Source of the DNA: Butyricimonas sp. Marseille-P3923 | GTDB lineage: Bacteria > Bacteroidota > Bacteroidia > Bacteroidales > Marinifilaceae | NCBI RefSeq assembly: GCF_900184685.1 | Contig: NZ_FXXL01000005.1 | Coordinates: forward strand, 248,001-312,000 | DNA: 64,000 bases | Direction: 5' to 3' | Shown: positions 7,743 through 17,331 of the stretch, in pieces | Numbering within the stretch: the first letter of the stretch is position 1 | Layout: each line of letters opens with the position of its first letter | Program-made: the position numbers and the translations under genes | The notes under the pieces: generated by a model | Databases searched by the model: none | What the model was told of the DNA's origin: nothing | Seen by the model: the letters and a program-made list of their open reading frames with translations, nothing else

Positions 7743-9485
7743 ATGGAAAACAATGACATCATAAAAGTAGCCAGAGCCAAAGCCGAAAAATGGTTGGATA
7801 AGGCTTATGACGAAGAAACACGAGTTGAAGTACAACGCCTGTTAAATAACACGGATACAACCGAACTGGTGGAATCGTTCTACAACGATCTGGAATTCGG
7901 AACCGGGGGATTGCGCGGAATCATGGGAGTCGGCACAAACCGGATGAATATTTACACGGTAGGAGCCGCCACGCAAGGTTTCTCCAACTATATCAACCAA
8001 ATGTTCCCGAACGAGAAAAAAGCCGTATGTATCGGACACGACTGCCGACACAATTCCCATCTTTTCTCGGAAACCGCCGCCAATATCTTCTCGGCTAACG
8101 GAATACATGTTTACCTGTTTGAAGACCTGCGCCCCACCCCGGAAATGTCGTACGCTATCCGGGAATTAGGTTGCAAAGGGGGAGTTATTCTCACCGCCTC
8201 GCATAACCCGAAAGAATATAACGGGTACAAAGCCTACTGGGACGACGGTTCGCAACTTGTTCCCCCGCACGACAAAAACGTGATCAACGAGGTGAAAAAA
8301 GTACAAGTCACGGATATCAAATTCAAGGGTGTTCCCGAAATGATCACCATTCTCGGGAAAGACTTCGACAAGAAATACCTCGACAAAGTGAAGACATTAA
8401 GCCTTTCACCGGAGGCCATCCAAAAAGAACATGATTTAAAAATCGTCTTTACCCCGCTGCACGGCACGACCTACGAACTCGTGCCGGAATCTTTGCGCAA
8501 CTGGGGATTCACGAACATCCACACCGTACCCGAACAAAGCATCCCAGACGGGGATTTCCCGACTGTGGCTTCCGCCAACCCGGAAGAACCCGCCGCATTT
8601 AAAATGGCGTTGGATCTGGCTCGCAAAATAGATGCTGACCTTGCCATGGCATGTGATCCCGACGGCGACCGAATCGGTATCGCGGTCAAGGATGACAAAG
8701 GGGAATGGACTTTACTGAACGGTAACCAAACCAACATTGTATTCACGGAATACATCATCCGTAGAAAAAAAGAACTTGGGTTGCTTAAAGGTGGCGAATA
8801 CACCGTGAAAACGATTGTTACCACGGAATTAATCAAAGATATAGCAGAGAAAAATAATATCATTTGTTACGACGTGTACACCGGGTTCAAGTGGATTGCT
8901 GACGTGATCCGCAAAGAAGGAGGAGAGAAATTCATCGGTGGCGGCGAAGAATCATTCGGTTTCATGCCGGGCGCTTTCACGCGTGATAAAGACGGAGTAT
9001 CAGCCACTTCACTCATGGCAGAGATTGCCGCATGGGTGAAGATGCAAAACAAAACCATCTACACGTTCTTGAAAGAGATTTACGCGAAATACGGGTTCTC
9101 GCAGGAGAGAATGATTTACATCGTGCGCAAAGGCATCACCGGGGCAGAGGAAATCAAATCCATGATGAAAGAATTCCGTCACAATACCCCGAAGAGCATT
9201 AACCATAGCGACGTTGTCCTCAAAAAGGATTACTTAACACTGGAAGCGACCGATTTGCGCACGGGTGAAAAGAAACACCTTGATTTTGAAACGACCAGCG
9301 ACGTACTGCAATTCTTCCTTGCCGACGGCAGCAAGATTTCCGTACGCCCCTCCGGCACGGAACCCAAGATTAAATTCTATTTTGAAGCCCGCACCCAGAT
9401 GAAAGACGTGAATGATTACGAGCGGGCACAGAAAGAGGCGAATGACCGGATTGATGACATTATCAAAGATTTAAAGATTCAGTGA
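7743..9485 (+). CDS. Phosphoglucomutase/phosphomannomutase family phosphosugar mutase
   Basis: Cytosolic alpha-D-phosphohexomutase of 580 residues, interconverting hexose-1- and hexose-6-phosphates for glycogen and nucleotide-sugar synthesis. Motifs in order: GTGGLRG near residue 53, TASHNPKEYNGYK with the phosphorylatable serine near 144, the metal-binding DPDGDRIG near 305, the sugar-binding GGGEESFG near 400, and RPSGTEPKIKFYFE near 540. A TACCTTTG element at 7709-7716 gives its own promoter. The length fits the long PGM form. Which hexose is preferred cannot be read from sequence. Confidence 0.93.
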   Translation: MENNDIIKVARAKAEKWLDKAYDEETRVEVQRLLNNTDTTELVESFYNDLEFGTGGLRGIMGVGTNRMNIYTVGAATQGFSNYINQMFPNEKKAVCIGHDCRHNSHLFSETAANIFSANGIHVYLFEDLRPTPEMSYAIRELGCKGGVILTASHNPKEYNGYKAYWDDGSQLVPPHDKNVINEVKKVQVTDIKFKGVPEMITILGKDFDKKYLDKVKTLSLSPEAIQKEHDLKIVFTPLHGTTYELVPESLRNWGFTNIHTVPEQSIPDGDFPTVASANPEEPAAFKMALDLARKIDADLAMACDPDGDRIGIAVKDDKGEWTLLNGNQTNIVFTEYIIRRKKELGLLKGGEYTVKTIVTTELIKDIAEKNNIICYDVYTGFKWIADVIRKEGGEKFIGGGEESFGFMPGAFTRDKDGVSATSLMAEIAAWVKMQNKTIYTFLKEIYAKYGFSQERMIYIVRKGITGAEEIKSMMKEFRHNTPKSINHSDVVLKKDYLTLEATDLRTGEKKHLDFETTSDVLQFFLADGSKISVRPSGTEPKIKFYFEARTQMKDVNDYERAQKEANDRIDDIIKDLKIQ

Positions 9486-9515
9486 TTTCGTGATTCGGAG
9501 ATTGCCGATTATAAG

Positions 9516-9553
9516 TATTAGCCGACTAATTTTTATGAATTAGTCGGCTAATA
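9516..9553 (+). terminator. Terminator after the phosphosugar mutase
   Basis: Perfect 15-bp arms TATTAGCCGACTAAT (9516-9530) and its complement (9539-9553) with an 8-base loop; an AT-rich tail follows. The rest of the 249-base gap to 9735 is AT-rich and holds only the next promoter. Confidence 0.85.
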
Positions 9554-9662
9554 TATTTTAAATAATCATTGTTCCATTTCCAATTTAATAGTCAAATTTA
9601 CTTTAGCCTACAAAAAATTTATTATACAAAAGACAATTTATTCTTAAAAATCATGATAAATA

Positions 9663-9694
9663 TTTGCCAATAGTCTAGCATTTACTTATATTTA
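9663..9694 (+). promoter_or_regulatory. Promoter of the FN3 protein gene
   Basis: TTTG at 9663-9666, 20-base spacer, TATATTTA at 9687-9694. The gene starts 40 bases downstream. Confidence 0.6.
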
Positions 9695-9734
9695 CAACGA
9701 TATACTAAAAATAAAACCCTTAAAGAACAAAATT

Positions 9735-10118
9735 ATGAAAAAATTTTTGAAACCATTTTTATTCATCTGTTTAGGCTTAGTCATTACGACAATCGTATTT
9801 GCTAGCACAGCTAGTAGACCTAGTCCTCCGAGACTTCCTAAAATAGATGCGACAACGGATCATTCATGCACGATATCATACCAAGCACCCAAGGATGATG
9901 GTGGGTCTCGAATAGTATCCTATGAAATTGAATGCAGAGAGCACAATTCTAACATATGGATAAGCAAAGGAGGAACTACAGAGCTTAGTCATTACGTTGA
10001 TAATATGACGAAAGGAGCTAAAGTAACATTCCGTGTTTCAGCCATAAATGGTGTAGGAAGAAGTGAGCCTGCAGAAACAAAAGAGGTAACAATTGAAGAG
10101 GTACATATAGCAAGATAA
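9735..10118 (+). CDS. Small secreted fibronectin type III protein
   Basis: 127 residues. A signal peptide (MKKFLKPFLFICLGLVITT…FA, about 1-24) is followed by one FN3 domain: PPRLPKIDATTDHSCTISYQ as first strands, IVSYEIECREHNSNIW as the C/C' region, and YVDNMTKGAKVTFRVSAING plus GVGRSEPAE as the F/G strands. No enzymatic module or anchor is present, so it is a stand-alone binding or structural domain. Base composition is more AT-rich than neighbours. It is followed by a large exporter-like gene but separated by a terminator, so co-transcription is unlikely. The role is unknown. Confidence 0.75.
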   Translation: MKKFLKPFLFICLGLVITTIVFASTASRPSPPRLPKIDATTDHSCTISYQAPKDDGGSRIVSYEIECREHNSNIWISKGGTTELSHYVDNMTKGAKVTFRVSAINGVGRSEPAETKEVTIEEVHIAR

Positions 10119-10234
10119 CAATAAATTAAAAACTGTATAATTCAACACGACAATTATTCAGATTTTTCTACAAAAACAAGAATATCTTAAGCCTATAATA
10201 AGGCTATGTTATTTCACATGAACCAAATATTCAA

Positions 10235-10257
10235 GGAGAGGAGCCTTTCTCCTCTCT
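10235..10257 (+). terminator. Terminator after the FN3 gene
   Basis: AGAGGAG – CCTTT – CTCCTCT hairpin followed by TTTATTTGTTT. Confidence 0.75.
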
Positions 10258-10345
10258 TTATTTGTTTATTTTCAAAGAATCTTCTTATTCATAATACAAT
10301 ATTTATATTTTCACCCTCTATAGTACTAAAAATAAACCTGCAAAC

Positions 10346-13300
10346 ATGAAAACTACAAATCTAAAAACAATTATAACTTACGAAAGCAAGTTGACAAGAA
10401 GGAATTGGCTATTCTACCTTTTCATTATTGGGGGAGTGTATATATTAGGTACTCTAATTCCAGGTGTTTTTATCCTAGGTATTGGGTATATTGGGTGGCA
10501 AGATGTTGCATTAACTTCTTCCATGCCTCTACGCGGCATCTATTTTCTGAACCTGTTTCAATCTCTCATTGTTACTTTCCTTGTTTGTGACATTCAAAGG
10601 AAACGGAAAAAAGCAGAAACGAGGGAAGTTCTCTTGACACGACCTATCAGCAACGGGCAAACCCTTCTCGGGGAGGTTATAGGCATTCTTATCCCATTCC
10701 TCACGATAGATATTATTTTCATGACCATATCCATGATTATCAATATATTCATCCCGAATTCTCACGTCAGTTTATGGATAAACCTTTTCTATCTTTTCAC
10801 CTATACGGTTCCCACGCTAGTTTTCATCACCAGCCTATCTATACTTGTCAACAAACTGGTTAAACACCCCATGTTTAGTTGGTTGATTCTAATAGCTTTT
10901 CTTTATTTCGAATACAATTACGCTGCAACAGCTTTTTACGGCATACTGGACTTCCAAGGACGCTTGCTTCCCAACTCTTTTTCCACCCTAATAGGATTCA
11001 TGGACCTATCCAATTTCCTACTCCACCGGGGTGTTTTCTTGCTATTAGGGATTAGTTTTCTCTACTTTAGCATTTTACTCGTGAAGAGACTTCCCGGAAC
11101 CGCCGGGCGGCAGCGTTATTTAGCCGTTCCAGCCATGTTGTTTTTAGCATTTTCCCTGTACCTCGGTTTCATCTACATTGAAAAATACCAATCCCGCCTG
11201 GAAAATAGAATTACCTGCCGCAAAGCCTTTCTTAAATACACCAAAACACCCAAAGCCCGCGTGATTACACACGACATCACATATCACCCCAGGGGAAATA
11301 CATTCTCGGCAACAAGCCGGATGCAAGTACAAAACCAGAAAAAAAAGAAAATGGACCAACTCTTGTTATTCCTTAACCCAGGGCTGAAAATTAACAAGAT
11401 TGAATCTAACGGACAAAACCTTCCCTTTCATAGAGACCACCTAGCCGTTGTCATCGAACGTTCCCTGGCACCGAATGAATATATCAAATTAGATATCACG
11501 TACGAGGGATACATTAACGAAGATATTTACCAAATAAATCTACCCGACGAGAAATTTTTTCCCCTAAAAGATAATCCTTTTTCTAAAGAGAACTATGGCA
11601 AACATCCCGCTTTTGTATCAAGTAAATTCACTTTCCTAAGACCGGAAGTGCTGTGGTACCCGACAGCAGTTCCCTCGATAGCATTGCAAGCATCTGCAGA
11701 AATGAATTTCACGAGTTACACGCTCCATGTAAAAAAAACGGACGAACTGACTGTTTTATCCCAAGGAGTACCCATAACAGAAGGTGAGTATGTCACGTTT
11801 AACAATTTACAAAACTTGACGGGACTAACCCTCTGTATCGGGGAATACGAGAAAAGAGCCCTTACAGTGGACTCGCTTACCGTGGAACTTTATACTTACC
11901 CGGGAAATGATTGCTACATGAAATATTTCGACGAATGGGATCTCCTCAAAGAAGACAACCCAAACCGGGAGAAAGATTTAAAAAAAATGTTTTACCTGTG
12001 TAAAGATGAGATTGAGCAAGATAAACCCAATCCCTATCCTTTCAAATATTTCAAACTGATTGAGGTGCCTTCATCTTCTTATTTTCTACGTTCGACGTTG
12101 TTTAACGACTGCATGCAACCGGAAATCGCATTTTTCCATGAACGATTATGTCGCATAGAAACTCGCAATCCTGCTGATTATCCAGATAATAACTTCTACG
12201 ACAGAAGCGTACAAGAATATCTTTTAACTGTCAATTTCCCCTATTTGTGGAATAACAATATGGGAATAAAACATATTTTCACCGATTATAATAGCTGCAT
12301 CACGTCCGACACGTACCAAGGCATAGAACTAATATTCAAACAAATGATAAATCCGAACGTATATAGAAGCCCCAATGATATCATGAGCTTGGAATTATTA
12401 AATCGCATCGCTGAAAAAGGATTAAAAGGAATCATCGCCGAAGAATATAGCAGGGAACAAAACATCGCCATCCGTTCGAAAGTTTCACATCTACTTGGGT
12501 ATCTTACCACAATCACGACCTGGGATTCCTTGAGCCGGCTTATGCAAGATTTCAACACACACATTCCTTTCCATGAAGTTAACTTCGATTCATTCATCGA
12601 GGGATTCGAACAACGTTTCGGGCAAAACATCAAGGCATACATGGACGAGTGGTACACAACTCTCGAAGTTCCCTTGTTATCGATAAAAGACATATACCGG
12701 AAAAAAACGGAAGATATGCAAATCCTCGATTTTAAAGTCGGCAATCCCAGCGGAACAGACGGTATTGTTTCAATTATAGCAAAGGATCCCCCCCCCAGGA
12801 AAAGTGTAATCAGAAATCTTCAAAGTTACTTAATCAAACCCGGAGAATACAAACGAATCGTCATTCATGAAAACATCGAATATGAACTACAATTAACCAC
12901 AAACTTTTCAGGATGTTTTCCCCAAGACATTAAAGTCAGCCAAGCTCCAGTATCAAGCGCAATACCTAACAAAGGTATCACGTTACTTGACAGAAATCAA
13001 TTCTACCCCCCGGGAGAAATCATTGTAGACAACGAGGATGTTAATTTCCATCTCATCGATTCGGCAAACAATCGAAAACGACTGACCGATCTAATCAAAA
13101 AAGAGAATAATGAAAAATACATTCCCTTCTATAAAGTTAAAGGCAACACATGGGAACTTACTCTTTCACAAGAGTTTCACGGAGAACATATTCGCAGTGC
13201 TTTTGTCAAAAAAGCCGGTACAGGAAAATCCAAAGCCGAATGGAAGGCAGATATTCCGGAAGCAGGGAAATACGAAATATTTGTCCATCGGCCTCATGTC

Positions 13301-13612
13301 TGCGAATGCCCCAACGGCATTTTCTTTGCGGTTGATTACCCCGAAACGAAAAACTACTATACCGTCTATACCCCAGAAGGTGAAAAAGAGATAGTCATAG
13401 AAACTCAAGAAGCAGACTATTATGTAGCATGCACACTTCCTTTGCCAGCAGAAGAAGCATGGATATCATTAGGCACATTTACCTTACCGGCAGGAGAATC
13501 ATGTGTCGTATTGGACGACCGAGGAATAGCCTCCTTCAAGAATGAAAAATTCGGTCAAGAATACGCCCAACTTATTGCGGCCGATGCGGTCAAATGGGTA
13601 AAGAAAAAATAA
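10346..13612 (+). CDS. ABC-2-type membrane protein fused to degenerate M1 peptidase-like domain
   Basis: 1088-residue protein. The first 280 residues contain about seven membrane helices (near 20-45, 65-82, 110-135, 145-168, 176-195, 228-245, 260-278) resembling ABC-2 permeases. From about 300 comes a beta-rich M1 N-terminal-like domain (DITYHPRGNTFSATSRM; PEVLWYPTAVP), then a helical region whose end (NIKAYMDEWYTTLEVPLL, near 765) matches M1 C-terminal parts. The zinc motif is missing: where HExxH is expected the sequence reads QEYLL (about 621-625), and no ENE-type glutamate motif is visible. A further beta domain fills 800-1088. ABC permease/M1 fusions are known in Bacteroidota, usually beside an ATPase gene, but none is adjacent here. 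It probably has a non-catalytic exporter or binding role. Confidence 0.7.
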   Translation: MKTTNLKTIITYESKLTRRNWLFYLFIIGGVYILGTLIPGVFILGIGYIGWQDVALTSSMPLRGIYFLNLFQSLIVTFLVCDIQRKRKKAETREVLLTRPISNGQTLLGEVIGILIPFLTIDIIFMTISMIINIFIPNSHVSLWINLFYLFTYTVPTLVFITSLSILVNKLVKHPMFSWLILIAFLYFEYNYAATAFYGILDFQGRLLPNSFSTLIGFMDLSNFLLHRGVFLLLGISFLYFSILLVKRLPGTAGRQRYLAVPAMLFLAFSLYLGFIYIEKYQSRLENRITCRKAFLKYTKTPKARVITHDITYHPRGNTFSATSRMQVQNQKKKKMDQLLLFLNPGLKINKIESNGQNLPFHRDHLAVVIERSLAPNEYIKLDITYEGYINEDIYQINLPDEKFFPLKDNPFSKENYGKHPAFVSSKFTFLRPEVLWYPTAVPSIALQASAEMNFTSYTLHVKKTDELTVLSQGVPITEGEYVTFNNLQNLTGLTLCIGEYEKRALTVDSLTVELYTYPGNDCYMKYFDEWDLLKEDNPNREKDLKKMFYLCKDEIEQDKPNPYPFKYFKLIEVPSSSYFLRSTLFNDCMQPEIAFFHERLCRIETRNPADYPDNNFYDRSVQEYLLTVNFPYLWNNNMGIKHIFTDYNSCITSDTYQGIELIFKQMINPNVYRSPNDIMSLELLNRIAEKGLKGIIAEEYSREQNIAIRSKVSHLLGYLTTITTWDSLSRLMQDFNTHIPFHEVNFDSFIEGFEQRFGQNIKAYMDEWYTTLEVPLLSIKDIYRKKTEDMQILDFKVGNPSGTDGIVSIIAKDPPPRKSVIRNLQSYLIKPGEYKRIVIHENIEYELQLTTNFSGCFPQDIKVSQAPVSSAIPNKGITLLDRNQFYPPGEIIVDNEDVNFHLIDSANNRKRLTDLIKKENNEKYIPFYKVKGNTWELTLSQEFHGEHIRSAFVKKAGTGKSKAEWKADIPEAGKYEIFVHRPHVCECPNGIFFAVDYPETKNYYTVYTPEGEKEIVIETQEADYYVACTLPLPAEEAWISLGTFTLPAGESCVVLDDRGIASFKNEKFGQEYAQLIAADAVKWVKKK

Positions 13613-13633
13613 TAACGGAAATTCTGTACGATA

Positions 13634-13668
13634 AAGCCCCCTAAAAGTTTGGTGTTTTTAGGGGGCTT
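13634..13668. terminator. Bidirectional terminator between convergent genes
   Basis: AAGCCCCCTAAAA – loop – TTTTTAGGGGGCTT, with A/T runs on both sides, serving the gene ending at 13612 and the helicase ending at 13675. Confidence 0.9.
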
Positions 13669-13674
13669 CATTAT

Positions 13675-15102
13675 TTATAAATTCTCCGAATCCCCAAACA
13701 GCTCATCTTTGAAATTAATCAAATACAATTTCTTGCGGGCACGTGTAAATGCCGTGTAAAGCCAACGCCAATACTCGTCGTCCATCATCTCGTCCCCCAT
13801 CCATCCCGGATCGATAAAAACGGCATCCCATTGCCCGCCTTGTGCCTTATGGCAAGTCACGGCGTAAGCGAATTTGATTTGTAGGGCGTTGAAATACTCG
13901 TCCTCTTGTATTTTTTTGTACCGCTTTTGTTTGGAAGGGATATCCATGTAATCCTCTTCCACTGCCGCAAACAACTTTCGATACTCGTCATAACTCAACG
14001 CAGGTTGTTCCGAGGTCAAAGTATCGAGCATCACCCAAGCCGAAATCTCTTCCTCGTACCCGTAAATACTGAGGCGGGCATGAACGAAATGAAAGCCGTA
14101 CAAATCCTTGTATTTTCCCACTTTCTCCACGGTGGCAATATCGCCGTTGGCGATAAAATCAATCTTATCATATTCGGCACCCCAGAAATAATTATTCTTT
14201 ACAACCATGATCTTATCTCCACCACCAAATGCTTCTTCCCGGTAAAGCACACGGGCACGGATACCCTCGTTAAAACGGTTCGCCCGCTTGTTGGAACGGC
14301 AGATAACCATCGTTTCGTCCATGCCGAACCTACCGTAACAATGATCCAATTCATCCAATAGTTCTCCTCCCCCGACACGTACTATATCCGGGAAGGGTGC
14401 AACTTTCAACAACAATTTGGCATAAGGAGCCGCCCCGATCATCTCCCGCACGAGAGTCGCATTGTACAAGATACCGGATTGTTCGGATTGACGCATAATA
14501 TCCGTGAGGCTTGCCTCGTAAACCTCCATACCGTAACTCACTTGCAGAAATTCGGCATCCAATGCCGGACTGACATCCACTCCAACCGGGGGAAGCTGTG
14601 CCGTATCCCCGATCAGCACCAAACGATTGTTGCGCCCGTTATACACGAATTCAAACAAATCATCCAATAGAGAGCCCGTTCCGAAATTAGAATCCTGAGA
14701 ACTCATCGAAATCATGGATGCCTCGTCCACGAAAAACAACACGTTGGCTCCCGCGTTAAATCCCAAGTTAAAGACACCAATTCCTTCCTGTGCATTTTTC
14801 TGGCGATAAATCTTCTTGTGTATCGTGTACGCCGATTGCCCCGAATAACCGGAAAACACTTTTGCCGCACGTCCCGTCGGGGCTAACAGCACGACATGAT
14901 ACTCGAATTGCAGCAATGTATTGACGATTGCCGCCACCAGAGAGGTCTTTCCCGTCCCCGCAAATCCTTTCAACAAGAACAAACTTTCGGGGTTTCGGTC
15001 AAAGAAAAAAGTCGTGAAACATCTCATCGCCTCCTGTTGAGAGGGAGAGAAATCAAATCCAAACTTCTCTTTTACAATACGTTCAAAATGTCCATGTATC
15101 AT
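13675..15102 (-). CDS. RecD/Dda-like ATP-dependent DNA helicase
   Basis: 475-residue superfamily 1B helicase. Motifs: Walker A in LKGFAGTGKTSL (about residues 43-54), motif Ia LLAPTGRAAKVFSG, Walker B FFVDEASMIS, motif III IGDTAQLPPVG, and the UvrD_C_2 end with TCHKAQGGQWDAVFID and LYTAFTRARKKLYLIN. The longer frame begins with a hydrophobic stretch that is not part of the family, so ATG at 15102 (MIHGHFERIVKEKFGFDFSP) is preferred. It unwinds DNA 5'-3' in repair or recombination by analogy with RecD2 and Dda. It lacks the long N-terminal region of RecD2. Convergent with the upstream gene and divergent from 15284. Confidence 0.88.
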   Translation of the reverse strand: MIHGHFERIVKEKFGFDFSPSQQEAMRCFTTFFFDRNPESLFLLKGFAGTGKTSLVAAIVNTLLQFEYHVVLLAPTGRAAKVFSGYSGQSAYTIHKKIYRQKNAQEGIGVFNLGFNAGANVLFFVDEASMISMSSQDSNFGTGSLLDDLFEFVYNGRNNRLVLIGDTAQLPPVGVDVSPALDAEFLQVSYGMEVYEASLTDIMRQSEQSGILYNATLVREMIGAAPYAKLLLKVAPFPDIVRVGGGELLDELDHCYGRFGMDETMVICRSNKRANRFNEGIRARVLYREEAFGGGDKIMVVKNNYFWGAEYDKIDFIANGDIATVEKVGKYKDLYGFHFVHARLSIYGYEEEISAWVMLDTLTSEQPALSYDEYRKLFAAVEEDYMDIPSKQKRYKKIQEDEYFNALQIKFAYAVTCHKAQGGQWDAVFIDPGWMGDEMMDDEYWRWLYTAFTRARKKLYLINFKDELFGDSENL

Positions 15103-15147
15103 GATTAAAATAAATAGCCAAAACTGTGGTATAAACTTTTTTTTTCT

Positions 15148-15155
15148 TATATTTG
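15148..15155 (+). promoter_or_regulatory. -7 element TATATTTG upstream of the pilin-like gene
   Basis: TATATTTG at 15148-15155, no good -33. The 120-base leader holds small hairpins (ATCC…GGAT at 15168-15180; GTGTT…AACAC at 15190-15204) of unknown meaning. Confidence 0.5.
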
Positions 15156-15283
15156 CCGACACTGTAATCCAACGTGGATTCGTGCGAGGTGTTGAATAAA
15201 CACCGTGTAAAGATATGAAAAAAACAGCTTGAAAACAGTAGAACTAACTTGTTTAATATATAACAAATATACAGACAGAAAAA

Positions 15284-15934
15284 ATGAAACCAGTTAAGAT
15301 CATTATCCAAATCGTTTTAGCACTTGCGGCTATCTACCTGGGTTATTTGTGTTATGCAAGCGTGCAGAACCCTATTCAATTTGAAAAATTGAGAAACCAA
15401 AGATACGATAGAATTATCCAAAGGTTAAAGGATATCAGAACTGCACAAGATGCTTACAAGAGTATCCACGGGGTATACACTAGTAGTTTCGATACTTTGA
15501 TTCATTTCGTGAAATACGATTCGTTGAAAACAGTGCGTTCTATCGGAGAGCTTACCGATGACCAACTGGATCAAGGTATGACGGAACAAGAGGCATTGAA
15601 GAAAGGTCTTATCATCCGTGACACGATGCGTATATCCGCGCTTGAGCAACTTTTCGGGAAAAACTACCCGATCGACGATCTTCGTTACGTACCGTTCACC
15701 AAACGGAAACATGAATTCCTCATGGGAACAAACATGATCTGGACGGAATCAGGTATCGAGGTTCCCGTGTTCGAGGCTCGTGTAAACAACATGGTTATCT
15801 TCGAAGATTTATTTGAAGAATACGAAGATGCCATTCTCGAATACAACGGTGAAAGAAAAAGATTACAAAAATACCCCGGTCTGAAAGTGGGTAGCGTGGC
15901 AGAGGCAAACAATAACGTGGGTAACTGGGAGTAA
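15284..15934 (+). CDS. Single-pass, pseudopilin-like conserved protein
   Basis: 216 residues. One N-terminal membrane helix (about 5-26), then IQRLKDIRTAQDAYKSIHGVYTSSFDTLI, a helix-then-beta pattern like the alpha1/beta1 region of type II secretion pseudopilins. The classical prepilin peptidase site (G-F-x-x-x-E) is absent. The C-terminal half (residues 120-216) is unlike known enzymes. It is followed 26 bases later by DUF3822 and then rsmD, an arrangement I recognise as recurrent in Bacteroidota. Function unknown; likely inner-membrane with a periplasmic domain. Confidence 0.6.
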   Translation: MKPVKIIIQIVLALAAIYLGYLCYASVQNPIQFEKLRNQRYDRIIQRLKDIRTAQDAYKSIHGVYTSSFDTLIHFVKYDSLKTVRSIGELTDDQLDQGMTEQEALKKGLIIRDTMRISALEQLFGKNYPIDDLRYVPFTKRKHEFLMGTNMIWTESGIEVPVFEARVNNMVIFEDLFEEYEDAILEYNGERKRLQKYPGLKVGSVAEANNNVGNWE

Positions 15935-15960
15935 CATTCCGGTTCGTAAACGAGGAATAC

Positions 15961-16803
15961 ATGCAGAGTATTTATTTTGTTGACTCGGATTTCACTTACG
16001 AATTATCTACACAATCGATATTATCCATCCGTTATGCAACGGATGGATTTTCGTTTTGCGTGCATGACGCCCATGACAAATTAATGGTATTTGTTCACGA
16101 ACCTTATGCCGCGGATTCTCGTGAAGCCGTGATTGCCCAGTTGAAGAATTATCTCGTGAACGACGTGATTCTGAACCTGCGATTCAAAAAGGTATATCTT
16201 ATGCCCTGTTTCAGCGAGAGAACCATTATCCCCGGGGCTCTCTTTAACAAGGCGAACGTGGCAACCCTCTATTCCGTGAATCAAGAGATTACCCCCGATG
16301 ATACGCTTTTGTATCATCATATCGAGAAAATAGATGCCTACCTCGTGGAAACGATCAATACCACTCTCAACAATTTCGTTTGGGAACATTTCCCGGTGCT
16401 CCAAATCGTGAACGAGGCATACCCCTTTATACAAGGAGCGTTAACAAAAGCATTGCATGGTTCGGAACAAATATTCCTGAACATACAGGCTGATTTTTTC
16501 GATATCCTATTTATAAAAGATACAAGGGTGCAATTATTCAACTCGTTTAATCACAGGACGGCAACCGACATCGTTTATTTCCTGTTGAATTGCATCAAAG
16601 AATGTGACATTCAAAAAGAGAAACTACACGTTTCGGTGTTCGGTGCAGCAACAAATGACGAGAAACTGAAAGAATTGCTCTCGACCTATTTACCCACTCC
16701 TTATTTCGCAAAAGAACCTATATTAAACGGTATCTTGCCCGGCAAGGAGATCAATTCATCCTATTTCATTCACTTGTTAAATCTTCATCGATGCGGATTA
16801 TAA
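15961..16803 (+). CDS. DUF3822 family protein
   Basis: 280-residue cytosolic protein of the Bacteroidota family DUF3822. Alternating beta strands and helices (e.g. YELSTQSILSIRYATDGFSF, LYHHIEKIDAYLVETIN, QIFLNIQADFFDILFIKD) suggest two RNase H-like lobes similar to PilM/GspL or FtsA, but no phosphate-binding loop is convincing. It overlaps the start of rsmD by 13 bases, indicating translational coupling, and follows the single-pass pilin-like gene. A scaffold role with that membrane protein is inference from context. Confidence 0.75.
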   Translation: MQSIYFVDSDFTYELSTQSILSIRYATDGFSFCVHDAHDKLMVFVHEPYAADSREAVIAQLKNYLVNDVILNLRFKKVYLMPCFSERTIIPGALFNKANVATLYSVNQEITPDDTLLYHHIEKIDAYLVETINTTLNNFVWEHFPVLQIVNEAYPFIQGALTKALHGSEQIFLNIQADFFDILFIKDTRVQLFNSFNHRTATDIVYFLLNCIKECDIQKEKLHVSVFGAATNDEKLKELLSTYLPTPYFAKEPILNGILPGKEINSSYFIHLLNLHRCGL

Positions 16804-17327
16804 GCGGCACACACAAGGGGAAAGTCATATTCCCGGACAAAAATTTCAGGGCTCGCCCGACAACGGACTTTGCTAAAGAAAACTTGTTTAACGTGCTCAA
16901 CAACTACATCGATATAGAGGGAGCCGTCGTGCTGGACTTATTTTCCGGCACGGGAAGTATCAGCTACGAATTTGCCTCACGCGGTGCAGAACGAATCGTA
17001 TCCGTGGAATTGAACTACAATCATTACTCTTTTATAAAAAAGACGATACTCCAACTCGGTTTCAAGAATATCAACGTATTCAAAACCGACGTGTTTATCG
17101 CTTGCAAAAAACTGAAAGGCCAGTCCTTTGATATCATCTTCGCCGACCCTCCATACGATCTGGAAAAGATTATGGATATCCCGGCCGCTATATTTGACAA
17201 TGAATTATTAGCCCCGGACGGGTTGGCTATTATTGAACATCCCGGCACGGTAGACTTCTCATCTGCCCCCTTCTTCTCCGAACACCGTCAATACGGCAGC
17301 GTAAATTTTTCTATTTTCAGGAAATAG
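16791..17327 (+). CDS. rsmD: 16S rRNA (guanine966-N2)-methyltransferase RsmD
   Basis: 178-residue SAM-dependent methyltransferase for G966 of 16S rRNA. Motifs: MRIISGTHKGK with RPTTDFAKENLFN (RNA-binding start), VLDLFSGTGSISYEFASRGA (SAM motif I, about 44-62), VSVELN (motif II), and IIFADPPYDLEK (motif IV, near 115). Length is normal. Starts at 16791 inside the DUF3822 gene with 13 bases of overlap. The gene ends five bases before the Pho box that controls the next operon. Confidence 0.93.
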   Translation: MRIISGTHKGKVIFPDKNFRARPTTDFAKENLFNVLNNYIDIEGAVVLDLFSGTGSISYEFASRGAERIVSVELNYNHYSFIKKTILQLGFKNINVFKTDVFIACKKLKGQSFDIIFADPPYDLEKIMDIPAAIFDNELLAPDGLAIIEHPGTVDFSSAPFFSEHRQYGSVNFSIFRK

Positions 17328-17331
17328 AAAA

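Noticed and set aside
15215-15232. MKKTA five-codon frame in the leader of the pilin-like gene
   Set aside because: Too short and unsupported; no paired attenuator-like structure.
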